Positions 1-8,938 are shown, numbered from the stretch's first letter. The stretch is 64,000 nucleotides of DNA from Georgenia satyanarayanai (GCF_009193135.1 NZ_VUKC01000003.1:124001-188000); one strand, 5' to 3'. Numbers and translations are program-made. The notes: generated by a model from the sequence alone, not told the origin.

Positions 1-2689
1 CCGCGCCGATCTCCGTCCCGTCCAGCACCGTGTCGAGCGGCGCGCCCTTGGCCCACGCGTGGACGATGGACACGATCCCGGCGTCGACGGGCTCGGAGGA
101 CGGCACGCCGTGCTGGGACTCCCGCTCGGCGAGCTCGTCCGACACCCGCACGGTCTGGCGCACGGCGTCGCCCAGCGCCCCACCGCCGGCGCCGGTTGGC
201 GCGCTGAGGGCGTCGTTGCGGGCGCTGTAGACGACGGTGGACACGACGGCGGCGAGCTGGGCGGCGTCCAGGCCCTGCCACAGGCCGCGCCGCAGGCACT
301 CGGCCAGCACGAGGTCCTTCTCCGCGTACAGGCGCGCGAGCCAGCGGCCGTTGTCGGTGACCGCCAGCCCGCCGTCAGCGCCGGGCTCGAGGTAGCCGAG
401 CTCGGTGAGCAGGGCGCAGACCTTGTCGAAGTCGCGGGCGATGGAGGAGGTGCGGGTCTCGATGCGCTGGAGCAGGCGCTGGTGCTCGGCGTCCAGGGTG
501 GCCCAGCGACCCGCCCAGCGGGCGTGCTCCTCCCGGTCCGAGCACGCGTGGCACGGGTGGGCGCGCAGCCGGCGGCGCAGCTCGTCGATCTCCTGCCCGA
601 TGTCCGCGCCGGCCTGGCCGGCGGCGGAGGCGGGGGCGGCGGGCGGCGCGGCCTGGACGGCGCTGCGCAGCCGCGCGGCGAGGTCGCGGCGCTGGCCCGC
701 GTCGCGCAGGTTCGCGTGCTTGGGGACGGGGACGGTGGCCACGGCGGTCGCCCCGTGGGGCAGCTCGGTGCTCGTCAGCGTGCGCACGCGCGGCTCGGGG
801 GTGAGCACCCGGAGCACCGGGGAGTCGAGGCGGTCGGCGTCGACGTCGAGGACGAGCGCCCACAGGGTGCGCCGCCCGCGCCGGTACTCGAGGACGTCGC
901 CGCGCCGCACGGCCGCGAGGGAGGCGTGCACGGCGCGCTGCGCCGCCCGCGACCGCTCGCGGGAGCGGTCCTTCTCGAGCTCGCCGATCTGCCGGCGCAG
1001 GCGTGCGTACTCGGTGAAGTCGCCGAGGTGGCACGTCATCGCGGTGGCGTACCCGGCCAGGGCCTCCTCGTTGCGCCGCGCCTGGCGGGCCAGCCCGACG
1101 ACGCCGCGGTCGGCCTGGAACTGGGCGAAGGAGCTCTCGAGCGTCTCCCGCGCCTGCGGGTAGGCGAGCGTCCCGAGGAGGTTGACGGCCATGTTGTACG
1201 TGGGGTGGAAGCTCGAGCGCAGCGGGTAGGTGCGGCGCGAGGCGAGGCCGGCCAGGGCGGAGGGGTCGACGTCCTCGCCGTAGAGGACGATGGCGTGGCC
1301 CTCGACGTCGATGCCGCGGCGCCCGGCGCGACCGGTGAGCTGGGTGTACTCCCCCGGCGTGAGCGCGGCGTGGGCGGTGCCGTTCCACTTGTCCAGGCGC
1401 TCGAGGACGACCGAGCGCGCCGGCATGTTGATGCCGAGCGCGAGCGTCTCGGTCGCGTACACGACCTTGACGAGCCCCGCGGTGAACAGCGCCTCGACCG
1501 TCTCCTTGAACACCGGCAGCAGCCCGGCGTGGTGGGCGGCCACGCCCCGCTGCAGCGCCTGCGACCACGCGTGGTAGCCGACGACCGCGAGGTCCTCCGG
1601 CGGCAGCGCCGCGCAGCGCTCCTCGATGACCTGGGCGATGGCGCGGGCCTCGGCGGCGTTCGTCAGCCGCACGCGCGAGCGCAGCGTCTGCTCCACCGCG
1701 GCCTCGCAGCCCGCGCGGGAGAAGACGAAGACGATGGCGGGCAGCAACCCTGCCTCGTCGAGCCGCTCGACGACGACCGGGCGAGGGGCGGGGCGCACGT
1801 GGCCGACCCGGGCGGGCGGGCGGGCCCTGCCCCCGCGTGCGTCGCGCCGCCGCCCGGGCGGGGCGGAGCCGGTGCGGGCGGCGCGGCGCACCGCCTCGGC
1901 GAGGTCGGGGTTGATCGGCGGGTTCGGCCCGGGGTCGGTGGGGTCGACGCGGGCGCTGTACAGGTCGAGCACCTGGTCCCGGACCATGACGTGCTGCCAC
2001 AGCGGGACGGGCCGGTGCTCGGAGACGACGACGGCGGTGTCCCCGCGCACCATCGTGAGCCAGTCGCCGAACTCCTCGGCGTTCGAGACGGTGGCCGACA
2101 GCGACACGAGGAGGACGTCGTCGGCGAGGTGGAGGATGACCTCCTCCCACACCGGGCCGCGGAAGCGGTCGGCGAGGTAGTGGACCTCGTCCATGACGAC
2201 GTAGCCGAGGTCCGCCAGGGTGGGCGAGCCCGCGTAGAGCATGTTGCGCAGCACCTCGGTCGTCATGACGACGACGTCGGCCTCCCCGTTGATCGTCGTG
2301 TCACCGGTGAGCAGGCCGACCCGGCTCTCCCCGTGCGCAGCGACGAGGTCGAGGTACTTCTGGTTGCTCAGCGCCTTGATGGGCGTGGTGTAGAAGGTCT
2401 TGCGGCCCGTGCGCAGCCCGAGGTGGACGGCGAACTCCCCGACGACCGTCTTGCCCGCCCCCGTCGGTGCCGCGACGAGCACGCTGCGGCCCTCCTCGAG
2501 CTGCTCGCAGGCCTCCCGCTGGAAGTCGTCGAGCTGGAAGCCGATGCCGGCGGCGAACACGGCGAGCTCGCTGCGCTCGGCACGGGCACGCCGGCGGGCG
2601 GCGGCGTAGCGCTCGGCGGGGCTCGGCTCGGTGGAGTGGTCCGCCTCCTCGACCGCGGTCTCGGGGCGGCGCTTGCGTCGTGGGCTCAC
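1..2689 (-). CDS. helY: HelY-type DEAD/DEAH superfamily II RNA helicase, C-terminus cut by window edge
   Basis: ATP-dependent helicase of the Ski2/Mtr4-like HelY family, expected to act on RNA in the cytoplasm. About 896 residues are visible and the C-terminus lies beyond the left edge. Walker A (APTGAGKT) is near residues 74-81, followed by the DEVH box (VVMDEVHYLAD), motif III (SLSATVSNAEEF) and motif VI (TGRAGRRGID). A C-terminal DSHCT-like region follows the helicase core. The GTG start at 2689 overlaps the stop of the upstream lipid kinase gene by 4 nt. It is the last visible gene of a pafBC-tatAC-kinase-helY run, the same order as in Mycobacterium tuberculosis. Family identity is secure; the precise RNA substrate is unknown. 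Confidence 0.93.
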   Translation of the reverse strand, partial: MSPRRKRRPETAVEEADHSTEPSPAERYAAARRRARAERSELAVFAAGIGFQLDDFQREACEQLEEGRSVLVAAPTGAGKTVVGEFAVHLGLRTGRKTFYTTPIKALSNQKYLDLVAAHGESRVGLLTGDTTINGEADVVVMTTEVLRNMLYAGSPTLADLGYVVMDEVHYLADRFRGPVWEEVILHLADDVLLVSLSATVSNAEEFGDWLTMVRGDTAVVVSEHRPVPLWQHVMVRDQVLDLYSARVDPTDPGPNPPINPDLAEAVRRAARTGSAPPGRRRDARGGRARPPARVGHVRPAPRPVVVERLDEAGLLPAIVFVFSRAGCEAAVEQTLRSRVRLTNAAEARAIAQVIEERCAALPPEDLAVVGYHAWSQALQRGVAAHHAGLLPVFKETVEALFTAGLVKVVYATETLALGINMPARSVVLERLDKWNGTAHAALTPGEYTQLTGRAGRRGIDVEGHAIVLYGEDVDPSALAGLASRRTYPLRSSFHPTYNMAVNLLGTLAYPQARETLESSFAQFQADRGVVGLARQARRNEEALAGYATAMTCHLGDFTEYARLRRQIGELEKDRSRERSRAAQRAVHASLAAVRRGDVLEYRRGRRTLWALVLDVDADRLDSPVLRVLTPEPRVRTLTSTELPHGATAVATVPVPKHANLRDAGQRRDLAARLRSAVQAAPPAAPASAAGQAGADIGQEIDELRRRLRAHPCHACSDREEHARWAGRWATLDAEHQRLLQRIETRTSSIARDFDKVCALLTELGYLEPGADGGLAVTDNGRWLARLYAEKDLVLAECLRRGLWQGLDAAQLAAVVSTVVYSARNDALSAPTGAGGGALGDAVRQTVRVSDELAERESQHGVPSSEPVDAGIVSIVHAWAKGAPLDTVLDGTEIGA

Positions 2690-3624
2690 TCCTCGACTCT
2701 AGGCGCCAGCACCGACAGTGCACGCGGGTGGACGTCGCACTGGAGGGGCAGCGCCTCGAGGGGCTCGCCGTCGACGATCGCCACGGGCGGGTTGGCGCCC
2801 AGCGCGGTGAGCGGCTCGATGCGCACGCTCCGCGCCCGCCGCACGCGGACCGCCGGGTGGTCGACGTGGCGCCCGGAGAACAGGAGCGGGAAGAGCCGCA
2901 CGACGGCGGCACGCGACAGGCCGCGCGCCGTGACGAGGTCGAGCAGGCCGTCGTCCGGCACGGCACCGGGCGCCACCCGCATCCCGCCACCGAACAGCGG
3001 GGTGTTGGAGACGGTGACGAGCGTGGCGTCCTGCTCCCACGTGTGGCCGTCGGCGGTGATCCGGAACCCGTACGGCCGGAAGGCGGAGAGCTCGGCGAAG
3101 ATCGCCCGGACGTAGCGCCCCCCGTCCCGGGGCCAGCGCAGGCGCGAGGCGTGGTGGGCGACGGCGGCGTCGAGACCCGCGCACAGTGAGCTCACGTACC
3201 AGCGGCTCGTCGGCTCCCCCGGGGTGCTGACGGCGACGGCGTCCACCTGCCGCACGCCGTCGGGAGCGGTGAGGGCGTCGCGCAGGACGACGAGCGAGGC
3301 GGGGATGTCGTGGACGGGCAGGGCGAGGGCCCCGGCGATGTCGTTGCCGCTGCCGACGGCGACGATCCCGAGCGGCACGCCCGTCCCGGCGAGGACGTTC
3401 GCTCCGAGGTGCACCATGCCGTCCCCGCCCACGACGACGACGGCGTCCAGGCCCTCGGCGAGGGCGGCGCGGGCCCGGGAGAGGGCGTCGGCGTAGTCCC
3501 GTCCGGTGAGGTCGACCGTCTCGTGACCGCCCTCGGCCAGCCCGGCGAGGACCTCGCCCCGGGACCTGGCGGCCCGGCCACGCCCCGCCGTGGGGTTGGC
3601 CACGACGCCGACCCGGCGGCTCAC
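2686..3624 (-). CDS. Diacylglycerol kinase family lipid kinase (YegS/LCB5-like)
   Basis: Predicted lipid kinase of the DAGK_cat family, 312 residues, probably phosphorylating diacylglycerol or a related lipid at the cytoplasmic membrane face. Near the N-terminus is the NPTAGRG nucleotide motif. VVVGGDGMVH and VGSGNDIA are the conserved glycine-rich catalytic motifs, and FGGGMRVAPGA and IVDGEPL mark the C-terminal beta-sandwich domain. The GTG start is chosen because it overlaps the tatC stop by 4 nt (GTGA). An in-frame ATG far upstream would run through tatC and is rejected. The true lipid substrate cannot be told from sequence. Confidence 0.9.
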   Translation of the reverse strand: MSRRVGVVANPTAGRGRAARSRGEVLAGLAEGGHETVDLTGRDYADALSRARAALAEGLDAVVVVGGDGMVHLGANVLAGTGVPLGIVAVGSGNDIAGALALPVHDIPASLVVLRDALTAPDGVRQVDAVAVSTPGEPTSRWYVSSLCAGLDAAVAHHASRLRWPRDGGRYVRAIFAELSAFRPYGFRITADGHTWEQDATLVTVSNTPLFGGGMRVAPGAVPDDGLLDLVTARGLSRAAVVRLFPLLFSGRHVDHPAVRVRRARSVRIEPLTALGANPPVAIVDGEPLEALPLQCDVHPRALSVLAPRVEE

Positions 3625-4421
3625 GAGTCCGGCTCGAGGAGGTCGGCCTCGTGTGCGGCCTGGCGGCGGGCGGCCCGGCGGTCGTGGAGCGCGGCGATGC
3701 CGACGGCCCCGAAGTAGAGGGCGCACATGGGCACGGCCAGCGCGATCATCGTCCACGGGTCCGGGGTCGGGCTGGCGATGCCGGCGAAGACGAAGACGAG
3801 AAGGACCGCCCAGCGCCACCCCGCGAGCAGCGCGCGGGCCGACACGAGCCCGACCGCGTTGAGGAGCACCATGACGAGCGGGACGAGGAAGGCGATGGCG
3901 AAGGCGAGGACCACCCGCATGACGAAGCGGACGTAGTCCGTCGCGGGCATGTAGTTGAGCGCGCCCTCGGGGGTGAACTGGGTGAGCACCTTGATCGCGT
4001 TGGGCAGCACCAGCCAGGCGAGCGCGGCGCCGCCGAGGAAGAGCGGCACCCCCGCGACCACGAACAGGAGACTGCGGCGCTTCTCGCTGCGGGTGAGGCC
4101 GGGAGCGATGTAGGCCCACACCTGGTAGAGCCACCACGGGCTGGCGAGGAAGGTCGCCAGCCACAGCGACACCCGGATCTTCATGTCGAAGGCGGCCGCG
4201 GGGGTGGTGAAGGTGAGCGCCGCGTTGAGGCCGGCGTCGTCGACGGCGCGGACGGGGGCCTGGATGGCGTCGAAGACCGGTTCGTAGAGGAACCAGCCCA
4301 CGACGGCCATGACGGCGATCCCCGCCAGGGCGAGCAGCACGCGGCGACGCAGCTCGCGCAGATGCTCGATGAGCCGCATGCGGCCCTCGGGGTTGCGGGC
4401 GCGCCCCGTCCTCAACGCCAC
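3621..4421 (-). CDS. tatC: Sec-independent protein translocase TatC
   Basis: Core receptor subunit of the twin-arginine translocase in the cytoplasmic membrane; it recognises RR signal peptides together with TatA/B. The protein has 266 residues and six hydrophobic segments. The N-terminal cytoplasmic signature (RLIEHLRELRRR) contains the conserved HLxELR motif, and FLASPWWLYQVWAYIAPGL is the typical first-loop/TM2 region. The start is GTG at 4421 with a GAGGA element just upstream. It lies 24 nt after tatA and overlaps the lipid kinase. The charged C-terminal tail (HDRRAARRQ) is cytoplasmic. Confidence 0.97.
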   Translation of the reverse strand: MALRTGRARNPEGRMRLIEHLRELRRRVLLALAGIAVMAVVGWFLYEPVFDAIQAPVRAVDDAGLNAALTFTTPAAAFDMKIRVSLWLATFLASPWWLYQVWAYIAPGLTRSEKRRSLLFVVAGVPLFLGGAALAWLVLPNAIKVLTQFTPEGALNYMPATDYVRFVMRVVLAFAIAFLVPLVMVLLNAVGLVSARALLAGWRWAVLLVFVFAGIASPTPDPWTMIALAVPMCALYFGAVGIAALHDRRAARRQAAHEADLLEPDS

Positions 4422-4445
4422 GGAGTCCTCGTCCTGCGGTACGTG

Positions 4446-4721
4446 CTAGCGGCCGGCCCCGCCCGGTGGTGTGGTGCCGTGGTCGTCCGCGGACGGCGGG
4501 GCGGTCGTCGGGTTGGGCGTGGTGCTCGGCGAGGTCGGGCCACCGGAGACGGGGCCGGAGGGCGGCGTGGTGTCGTCCTCACGCAGCTCCGTGACCTCCT
4601 TCTTGAAGATCTTGAGGGACTTGCCGATGCTGCTCGCCACGTCGGGGAGCCGCTTCGCACCGAAGAGCACCACGATGATGAGGACGATGATGAGGATCTG
4701 AAGCATGGATGGGGGTCGCAT
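4446..4721 (-). CDS. tatA: Twin-arginine translocase subunit TatA/TatE
   Basis: Pore-forming Tat subunit of 91 residues: one N-terminal membrane helix (LQILIIVLIIVVLFGAKRLP), the conserved FGAKRLPD hinge, a short amphipathic helix and a Pro/Thr-rich disordered tail. The ATG at 4721 has an AAGG element about 7 nt upstream and is preferred; ATG at 4706 (MLQ) would give a more canonical N-terminus. It directly precedes tatC, so the two likely form one transcript with pafBC. A separate tatB was not seen in the window. Confidence 0.95.
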   Translation of the reverse strand: MRPPSMLQILIIVLIIVVLFGAKRLPDVASSIGKSLKIFKKEVTELREDDTTPPSGPVSGGPTSPSTTPNPTTAPPSADDHGTTPPGGAGR

Positions 4722-4769
4722 GACGTGCCTTCGCGTCGGGTCCGTGGATCTCGAGTCTACGCCGCGGGC

Positions 4770-5081
4770 TCAGCGCAGCCCGACCCGGCGCCACCGGGCC
4801 ATGGCCTGCGCGGCGCGGGCGGCGCGTCGCTCACGCCGGGCGCGCAGGTTGTCCTGCCGCAGGTGGCGGGCCTCGGCGACCTCGGCGGGAGGCGCGAGGT
4901 AGGACGGCACGATCGGCGCGGGCGGCTCGGCGCCCGTCACGGCCGCGAGCCGCTCGCTCAGCTGCTCGAGGCCGCGCAGCTCGGCGAGCAGCACCTTGAC
5001 GCGTCGCCACAGGCCCAGGCCGATGACGGCGTACAGGGCCAGTGCCGCGAGCACGAGGAGGAGCCACAGCCACCAGGTCAT
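4770..5081 (-). CDS. Small single-pass membrane protein of unknown function
   Basis: A 103-residue protein with an N-terminal hydrophobic helix (TWWLWLLLVLAALALYAVIG), then a positively charged cytoplasmic part with a predicted short coiled coil (LLAELRGLEQLSERL) and an Arg/Ala-rich tail. The family was not recognised. The start ATG overlaps the pafC stop by 4 nt (ATGA), and tatA follows 48 nt downstream. This position in the pafBC-tatAC operon suggests an envelope role, but no function can be assigned. Confidence 0.75.
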   Translation of the reverse strand: MTWWLWLLLVLAALALYAVIGLGLWRRVKVLLAELRGLEQLSERLAAVTGAEPPAPIVPSYLAPPAEVAEARHLRQDNLRARRERRAARAAQAMARWRRVGLR

Positions 5082-6049
5082 GGGCCCGAGGATATGTCGT
5101 CGTAGGCGGCCAGGGCGTCCGCGGCGTGGCGCGCGACGGCCGTGGCGAGCTCCGGAGGGGCGACGGCGCGCACGTCGGCGCCGAGCCCGAGGACGACGTT
5201 CGCCAGCCACGCCGGGTCCGCCACCCGCAGGCGCACCCGCATCCCGCCGTCGGGCAGGTCCTCGTGATCGACGACGGGCACCCGCTCGGCCAGCCACCGT
5301 GCCCGGGGGGCGAGCTCGAGCTCGGCGAGGAGGTCGTCGTCGTCGAGCTCGGGCTCGGTGCTGCGGCCGGTCGCCTCCGGTGGGTGGACGGCGGCGGTCC
5401 CGAGGACCTCCGCGGCCAGCACGCGGTCGAGGCGGAAGTGACGCAGCCCGTCCACGCGGTGGCACCAGGCGCGCAGGTACCAGCGGCTCCCGTCCCAGAC
5501 GAGCTCGAGGGGGTCGACGTCACGCTCGGTGACGACGTCGGCCGCCGACACGTAGCGCAGGTGGAGCCGGCGGCCGGCGGCGAGAGCCTGCCGGACGGGG
5601 GCGAGGGCCGCGGTCGCGTCGCTCACGTGCACGTCGACGGCCTGGGCCGCGCGGGCGGCCTCGCCCGCGGCGGCCGTGAGCTTGGCGGTGGTGCTGCGGA
5701 GCACGTCGTCGTCGATGCCGCCGTCGGCGCTCAACGCCTCCAGGGGACGCAGCGCGACGAGCAGCGCCAGGGCCTCGTGGGCCCCGAGCCGCAGCGGGCG
5801 GTCCATGCCGCGCGGGTTGGTCAGGGTGAGGACCTGGCGGTCGTACTCGTCGGCGGCGAAGTCGATGAGGTCGTCGGGCAGGTAGCCGGGCGTGCCGGTC
5901 ACCCACAGCACGTTGACGTCGGCGAGGACCTGCCGCTCGCTCACCGCGAAGTGGGCCGCGACGTCGGCGACTGGCACGCCCGGGTTCTCCCCGAGGTAGG
6001 CGATGAGGGCGAGCAGCCGGGTGAGGCGCTCCCCGGTGGTCTCAGCCAC
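5078..6049 (-). CDS. pafC: PafC, WYL-domain transcriptional regulator
   Basis: Second subunit of the PafBC transcription activator, which in mycobacteria switches on the RecA-independent DNA damage response. The 323 residues comprise an N-terminal winged-helix HTH (about 1-60, with VADVAAHFAVSERQVLADV), a WYL domain holding the GSRWYLRAWCHR signature, and a C-terminal WCX ligand domain. The GTG at 6049 overlaps the end of pafB by 8 nt, implying translational coupling. It is separated from pafA by about 46 kb in this genome, although in M. tuberculosis pafA-pafB-pafC are adjacent. Confidence 0.93.
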   Translation of the reverse strand: MAETTGERLTRLLALIAYLGENPGVPVADVAAHFAVSERQVLADVNVLWVTGTPGYLPDDLIDFAADEYDRQVLTLTNPRGMDRPLRLGAHEALALLVALRPLEALSADGGIDDDVLRSTTAKLTAAAGEAARAAQAVDVHVSDATAALAPVRQALAAGRRLHLRYVSAADVVTERDVDPLELVWDGSRWYLRAWCHRVDGLRHFRLDRVLAAEVLGTAAVHPPEATGRSTEPELDDDDLLAELELAPRARWLAERVPVVDHEDLPDGGMRVRLRVADPAWLANVVLGLGADVRAVAPPELATAVARHAADALAAYDDISSGP

Positions 6050-7004
6050 GGACGGCCTCCCCCAGTGCGGCGACGGCGCGCAGGCGTGCGACGACCGCCT
6101 CGCGCAGTGCGGGCGGCTCCAGGACGAGGACGGCAGGCCCGTAGGCGGCGATCTCCGCCGCGAGGGAGACCTCGTCGTCGGTCTCGACGACGACGACGTC
6201 GCGCCCGTCCCGCTCACCGCGCTCCTCGACGGCGCGGGCCCGGAGGGCGGCACCGCGCTCGGGCAGGACCGCGAGGACGGCGCGGGCCCCGCCGCTGCCG
6301 GCGAGGATGGCCTGGGCGTCGTGCTCGGGGACGTCGAAGGCACCGGTCGGCCCCGTGGTGCGGACCGCGCCGACGACGCGTGAGAGGCGGAAGACGCGTG
6401 GGGCGGCGCGGTCGACGTCGTGGCCGATGAGGTACCAGCCGCGGTCGCGGCTGACGAGGCGCCAGGGGTGGACGCGGCGCGTGGTCTCCTCGCCGGTCGA
6501 GGCGGCGCGGTAGGTGAAGGAGACGGTCTGCCGGGCGCCGATCGCGTCGAGGAGCGGGCCGAGGGCCGTCTCGGCGGGCTGCACGCGCAGGGCGACGCCG
6601 ATGTGGGCGTCGGGGTCGGCGCCCGCGGCGACGGCGCGGAGCTTGGTGAGGCCGCGGTGGGCCGAGCCGTGGAGGTGGGCGTCCTGCCACACCGTGGCGG
6701 CCAGGGACAGCACGCCGATCTCCGCGGCGGTGAAGGTGACCTCGGGCAGCGAGTACCCGGCGGTGTCGAGGCGGTAGCCGACCGCGTCCTCGTGGACGGG
6801 GTCGACGTCGGTGACGATCGGCACGCCGAGCTGGCGCAGGAGGTCCTTGTCGCGCTCGAACATCCGCTCGAAGGCGACGTCGTTCGCCGCGTCGTGGTAG
6901 CCGTTGACCGAGGCGCGGATGTCGGCCTTCGTCAGGCGGCCCGGGGCGTGCCGGAGCGCGATGAGGAGGTCGAGCAGCCGCTCGGCCGGGTCCACGCGAG
7001 TCAC
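6042..7004 (-). CDS. pafB: PafB, WYL-domain transcriptional regulator
   Basis: Partner of PafC in the heterodimeric DNA-damage-responsive activator. An N-terminal HTH (residues about 1-70, LLDLLIALRHAPGRLTKADI) is followed by a WYL domain with RGWYLIGHD and a C-terminal WCX domain. The start is uncertain: GTG at 7004 is chosen because a TACGGT -10-like box ends 7 nt before it with no Shine-Dalgarno, as in other probable leaderless genes here. GTG at 7013 would add three residues. An 18-bp tandem repeat lies in the divergent region upstream. Confidence 0.92.
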   Translation of the reverse strand: MTRVDPAERLLDLLIALRHAPGRLTKADIRASVNGYHDAANDVAFERMFERDKDLLRQLGVPIVTDVDPVHEDAVGYRLDTAGYSLPEVTFTAAEIGVLSLAATVWQDAHLHGSAHRGLTKLRAVAAGADPDAHIGVALRVQPAETALGPLLDAIGARQTVSFTYRAASTGEETTRRVHPWRLVSRDRGWYLIGHDVDRAAPRVFRLSRVVGAVRTTGPTGAFDVPEHDAQAILAGSGGARAVLAVLPERGAALRARAVEERGERDGRDVVVVETDDEVSLAAEIAAYGPAVLVLEPPALREAVVARLRAVAALGEAVRG

Positions 7005-7017
7005 GGTGCCCACCGTA
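7004..7017 (-). promoter_or_regulatory. Probable -10 box and leaderless start of pafB
   Basis: TACGGT (minus strand, 7017-7012) is followed by a 7-nt spacer and the GTG start at 7004. No Shine-Dalgarno sequence is visible. This is inference from the TAnnnT pattern, with no -35 element recognised. Confidence 0.4.
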
Positions 7018-7070
7018 CTTGCTGGAGGCCGCTCCCCCGCCCACGCGCCGCGCCGGCCGCCGCCTCACCC

Positions 7071-7232
7071 GCCGACAGCCGACCTGTCGCCGACAGCCGA
7101 CCTGTCACCGACAGCCGACCTGTCACCGACAGCCGACCTGTCACCGACAGCCGACCTGTCACCGACAGCCGACTTGTCACCGACAGCCGACTTGTCACCG
7201 ACAGCCGACTTGTCGCCGACAGCCGGCTTGTT
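7071..7232. repeat. Nine-copy 18-bp tandem repeat (GTCGGC family, locus 1)
   Basis: Nine head-to-tail 18-bp units, read here as accgacagccgacytgtc. The first two and last units start with g instead of a, and the last unit is the most diverged (ggcttgtt). It fills most of the divergent region between pafB and the DUF3866 gene. The reverse-complement unit (aagtcggctgtcggtgac) matches repeats at 34171, 36851 and 44875. There are no spacers, so it is not a CRISPR array. Confidence 0.97.
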
Positions 7233-7267
7233 CCGCGGCGGTCCCGGCGACCACGGGTGCGCGGCGG

Positions 7268-7283
7268 TAGCGTGCACGGGGTG
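7268..7283 (+). promoter_or_regulatory. Probable -10 box and leaderless start of the DUF3866 gene
   Basis: TAGCGT (7268-7273), then 7 nt (gcacggg), then the GTG at 7281. No ribosome binding site is present, which favours this start over the in-frame GTG at 7272. Confidence 0.45.
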
Positions 7284-8375
7284 ATCTCCTGGCGTGACGG
7301 TGTGGTGAGGGCGGTGCGTGGCTCGTGGGCCGGCGCCGTCGAGCTCGACGTGGACCTGGACCGCCCGGCCGGCGACCGCTCCTCCGTCCGCGCGCTGGCG
7401 TACACCGCGCTGGTCGGTGCGCCCGAGGTCGGCGACCGCGTGACCCTCACCGTCTCCGCACTCGTCCGCGGACTGGGAACGGGCGGTTACGCGATGGTCG
7501 TCGCGCTCCCCGACCGCCTGCCCGCCGACCCGCCTCCCGGCCCGGGCCACGTCGTCAAGGCGCGGTACACACCGCTCCAGCCGATGGTCCTCGGGGTCGA
7601 CGAGCAGGAGTCACCCTGGCACGAGCGGATGCGCGACGCGGACGACCTCGGCGGGCTCGCCGTCGTCGTCGCGGACCTGCACTCCGCGCTGCCCGCCGTC
7701 CTCGCGGGCGTGCGCGCGACCGGCGGGGAGCGGAAGGTCGCCTACGTCATGACCGACGGCGGGGCGTTGCCGCTCGCCTTCTCCCGCTCGGTCGCGCAGC
7801 TGCGTGAGGCGGGCTGGCTCGCGGCGACGATCACTGCCGGGCAGGCGTTCGGCGGCGACCACGAGGCCGTCAACGTCCACACTGCACTCCTCGCGGCGCG
7901 GCACGTGGTGGGTGCCGACGTCGTCGTCGTCACGCAGGGGCCGGGAAACCTCGGGACCGGGACCCGCTGGGGCTTCTCGGGGGTGGCGGCCGGGGAGGCG
8001 GTCAACGCGGCTGCGGTGCTCGGCGGACGGCCGGTGGCGGCGCTGCGCGTGTCCGAGGCCGACCCGCGCGAGCGGCACCGCGGCGTCTCCCACCACTCGA
8101 TGACCGCCTACGGGCGGGTGGCGCTGCGCCCGGCCGACGTCGTCGTCCCCCTGGCCGATGGGGAGCTCTGGGCCCGCGTGCGCGAGCAGGCCCGCACCCT
8201 GTGCGAACCGGTCGGTCGCCACCGGCTCGTCGAGGTCCCGGTCGCCGGGCTGCGCGAGGCGCTGGAGACCTCCCCCGTGCGGCTCTCGACGATGGGCCGC
8301 GGCCTCGGCGAGGACGCAGCCGCCTTCATCGCCTCGGCCGCCGCCGGCGCCCACGCCGCCATGGAGACAACCTAA
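7281..8375 (+). CDS. DUF3866 family protein
   Basis: A 364-residue soluble protein of the actinobacterial DUF3866 family, function unknown. The N-terminus (ISWRDGVVRAVRGSWAGAVEL) and the conserved stretches LQPMVLGVDEQESP, YVMTDGGALPLAFS, TAGQAFGGDHEAVNV and TQGPGNLGTGTRWGFSG are typical of the family. These glycine-rich conserved segments suggest a nucleotide- or substrate-binding site, but that is inference. The start rests on the TAGCGT box 7 nt upstream. It is divergent from pafB and ends convergent with the PH-domain gene, separated by a strong hairpin. Confidence 0.88.
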   Translation: MISWRDGVVRAVRGSWAGAVELDVDLDRPAGDRSSVRALAYTALVGAPEVGDRVTLTVSALVRGLGTGGYAMVVALPDRLPADPPPGPGHVVKARYTPLQPMVLGVDEQESPWHERMRDADDLGGLAVVVADLHSALPAVLAGVRATGGERKVAYVMTDGGALPLAFSRSVAQLREAGWLAATITAGQAFGGDHEAVNVHTALLAARHVVGADVVVVTQGPGNLGTGTRWGFSGVAAGEAVNAAAVLGGRPVAALRVSEADPRERHRGVSHHSMTAYGRVALRPADVVVPLADGELWARVREQARTLCEPVGRHRLVEVPVAGLREALETSPVRLSTMGRGLGEDAAAFIASAAAGAHAAMETT

Positions 8376-8396
8376 CCCCGTCCCCCACCTCCGCCC

Positions 8397-8466
8397 CCCA
8401 ACTCCGCAATTGGTCGACTCGGCGACGGGGAAAGCGCGTGCCCCCGTCGCCCAACTGACCAATTGA
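8397..8466. terminator. Large hairpin between convergent genes (palindromic element copy 1)
   Basis: Outer arms CAATTGGTC (8407-8415) and GACCAATTG (8457-8465) enclose an inner arm pair GGCGACGGGG (8421-8430) and CCCCGTCGCC (8442-8451). It sits between the stops of DUF3866 (+) and the PH-domain gene (-), so it could terminate both. The left flank and arm share an identical 20-nt sequence with the element at 44035-44113. There is no U-tract, so termination is inferred from position and stability. Confidence 0.75.
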
Positions 8467-8485
8467 GCCAGGGAGGGGGGTGTGG

Positions 8486-8938
8486 TCAGCCGGGCTCTCC
8501 CGACTCGTGGAGCTGGACCAGGGCGGCCAGGCGGCCGACCTCGCGGCGGGCGTACCCGCCGTCGGCCGCCTGGATCGCCATGACTGGCAGCGTCGTGCCG
8601 TCAGAGAGGTCGAGCTGCGCCCACGCGCTGTTGACGCCGAAGCGCACCTCGACGACCTCGGCCCACTCCAGCCGGCGGACCTTGATGAAGTTGCGGACAG
8701 TGAGCCCGTCGTCGTCGGGCACGGCACGGACCGCCGCCTGGCGGAAGCACAACCACGCGAGGACGACGGCGGTCGCGACCATCCCGATGACGTCGGCGCC
8801 GGACATGTCGAGGTCGTTGGCGGCCATGACCATGAAGAGCACGGGCGGCCCGAGCACGGTGAGGGCGAGCAGGACCGAGGCCACCCACCGTGCCGCCCTG
8901 GGGCGGAACGGACGCAGCAGCTCGGCCGGCAGGTTCAC
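8486..8938 (-). CDS. PH domain-containing membrane protein
   Basis: A 150-residue protein with two N-terminal membrane helices (about residues 18-38 and 50-66) followed by a bacterial PH-like domain (bPH_6 type; [21 protein letters not shown]). The GTG start overlaps the hisG stop by 4 nt. A homologous small membrane/PH protein commonly ends the riboflavin/his cluster in actinobacteria (compare Rv1417 after ribH). The function is unknown; a membrane-tethered scaffold is possible. Confidence 0.8.
   Translation of the reverse strand: MNLPAELLRPFRPRAARWVASVLLALTVLGPPVLFMVMAANDLDMSGADVIGMVATAVVLAWLCFRQAAVRAVPDDDGLTVRNFIKVRRLEWAEVVEVRFGVNSAWAQLDLSDGTTLPVMAIQAADGGYARREVGRLAALVQLHESGEPG

Noticed and set aside
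59-3115. A 1018-codon plus-strand open frame opposite helY and the lipid kinase
   Set aside because: It is an antisense shadow produced by high-GC codon bias; it crosses two well-supported minus-strand genes and has no protein motifs.
7071-7232. Direct repeats considered as a CRISPR array
   Set aside because: The units are contiguous with no spacer sequences, and no cas genes are present in the window.
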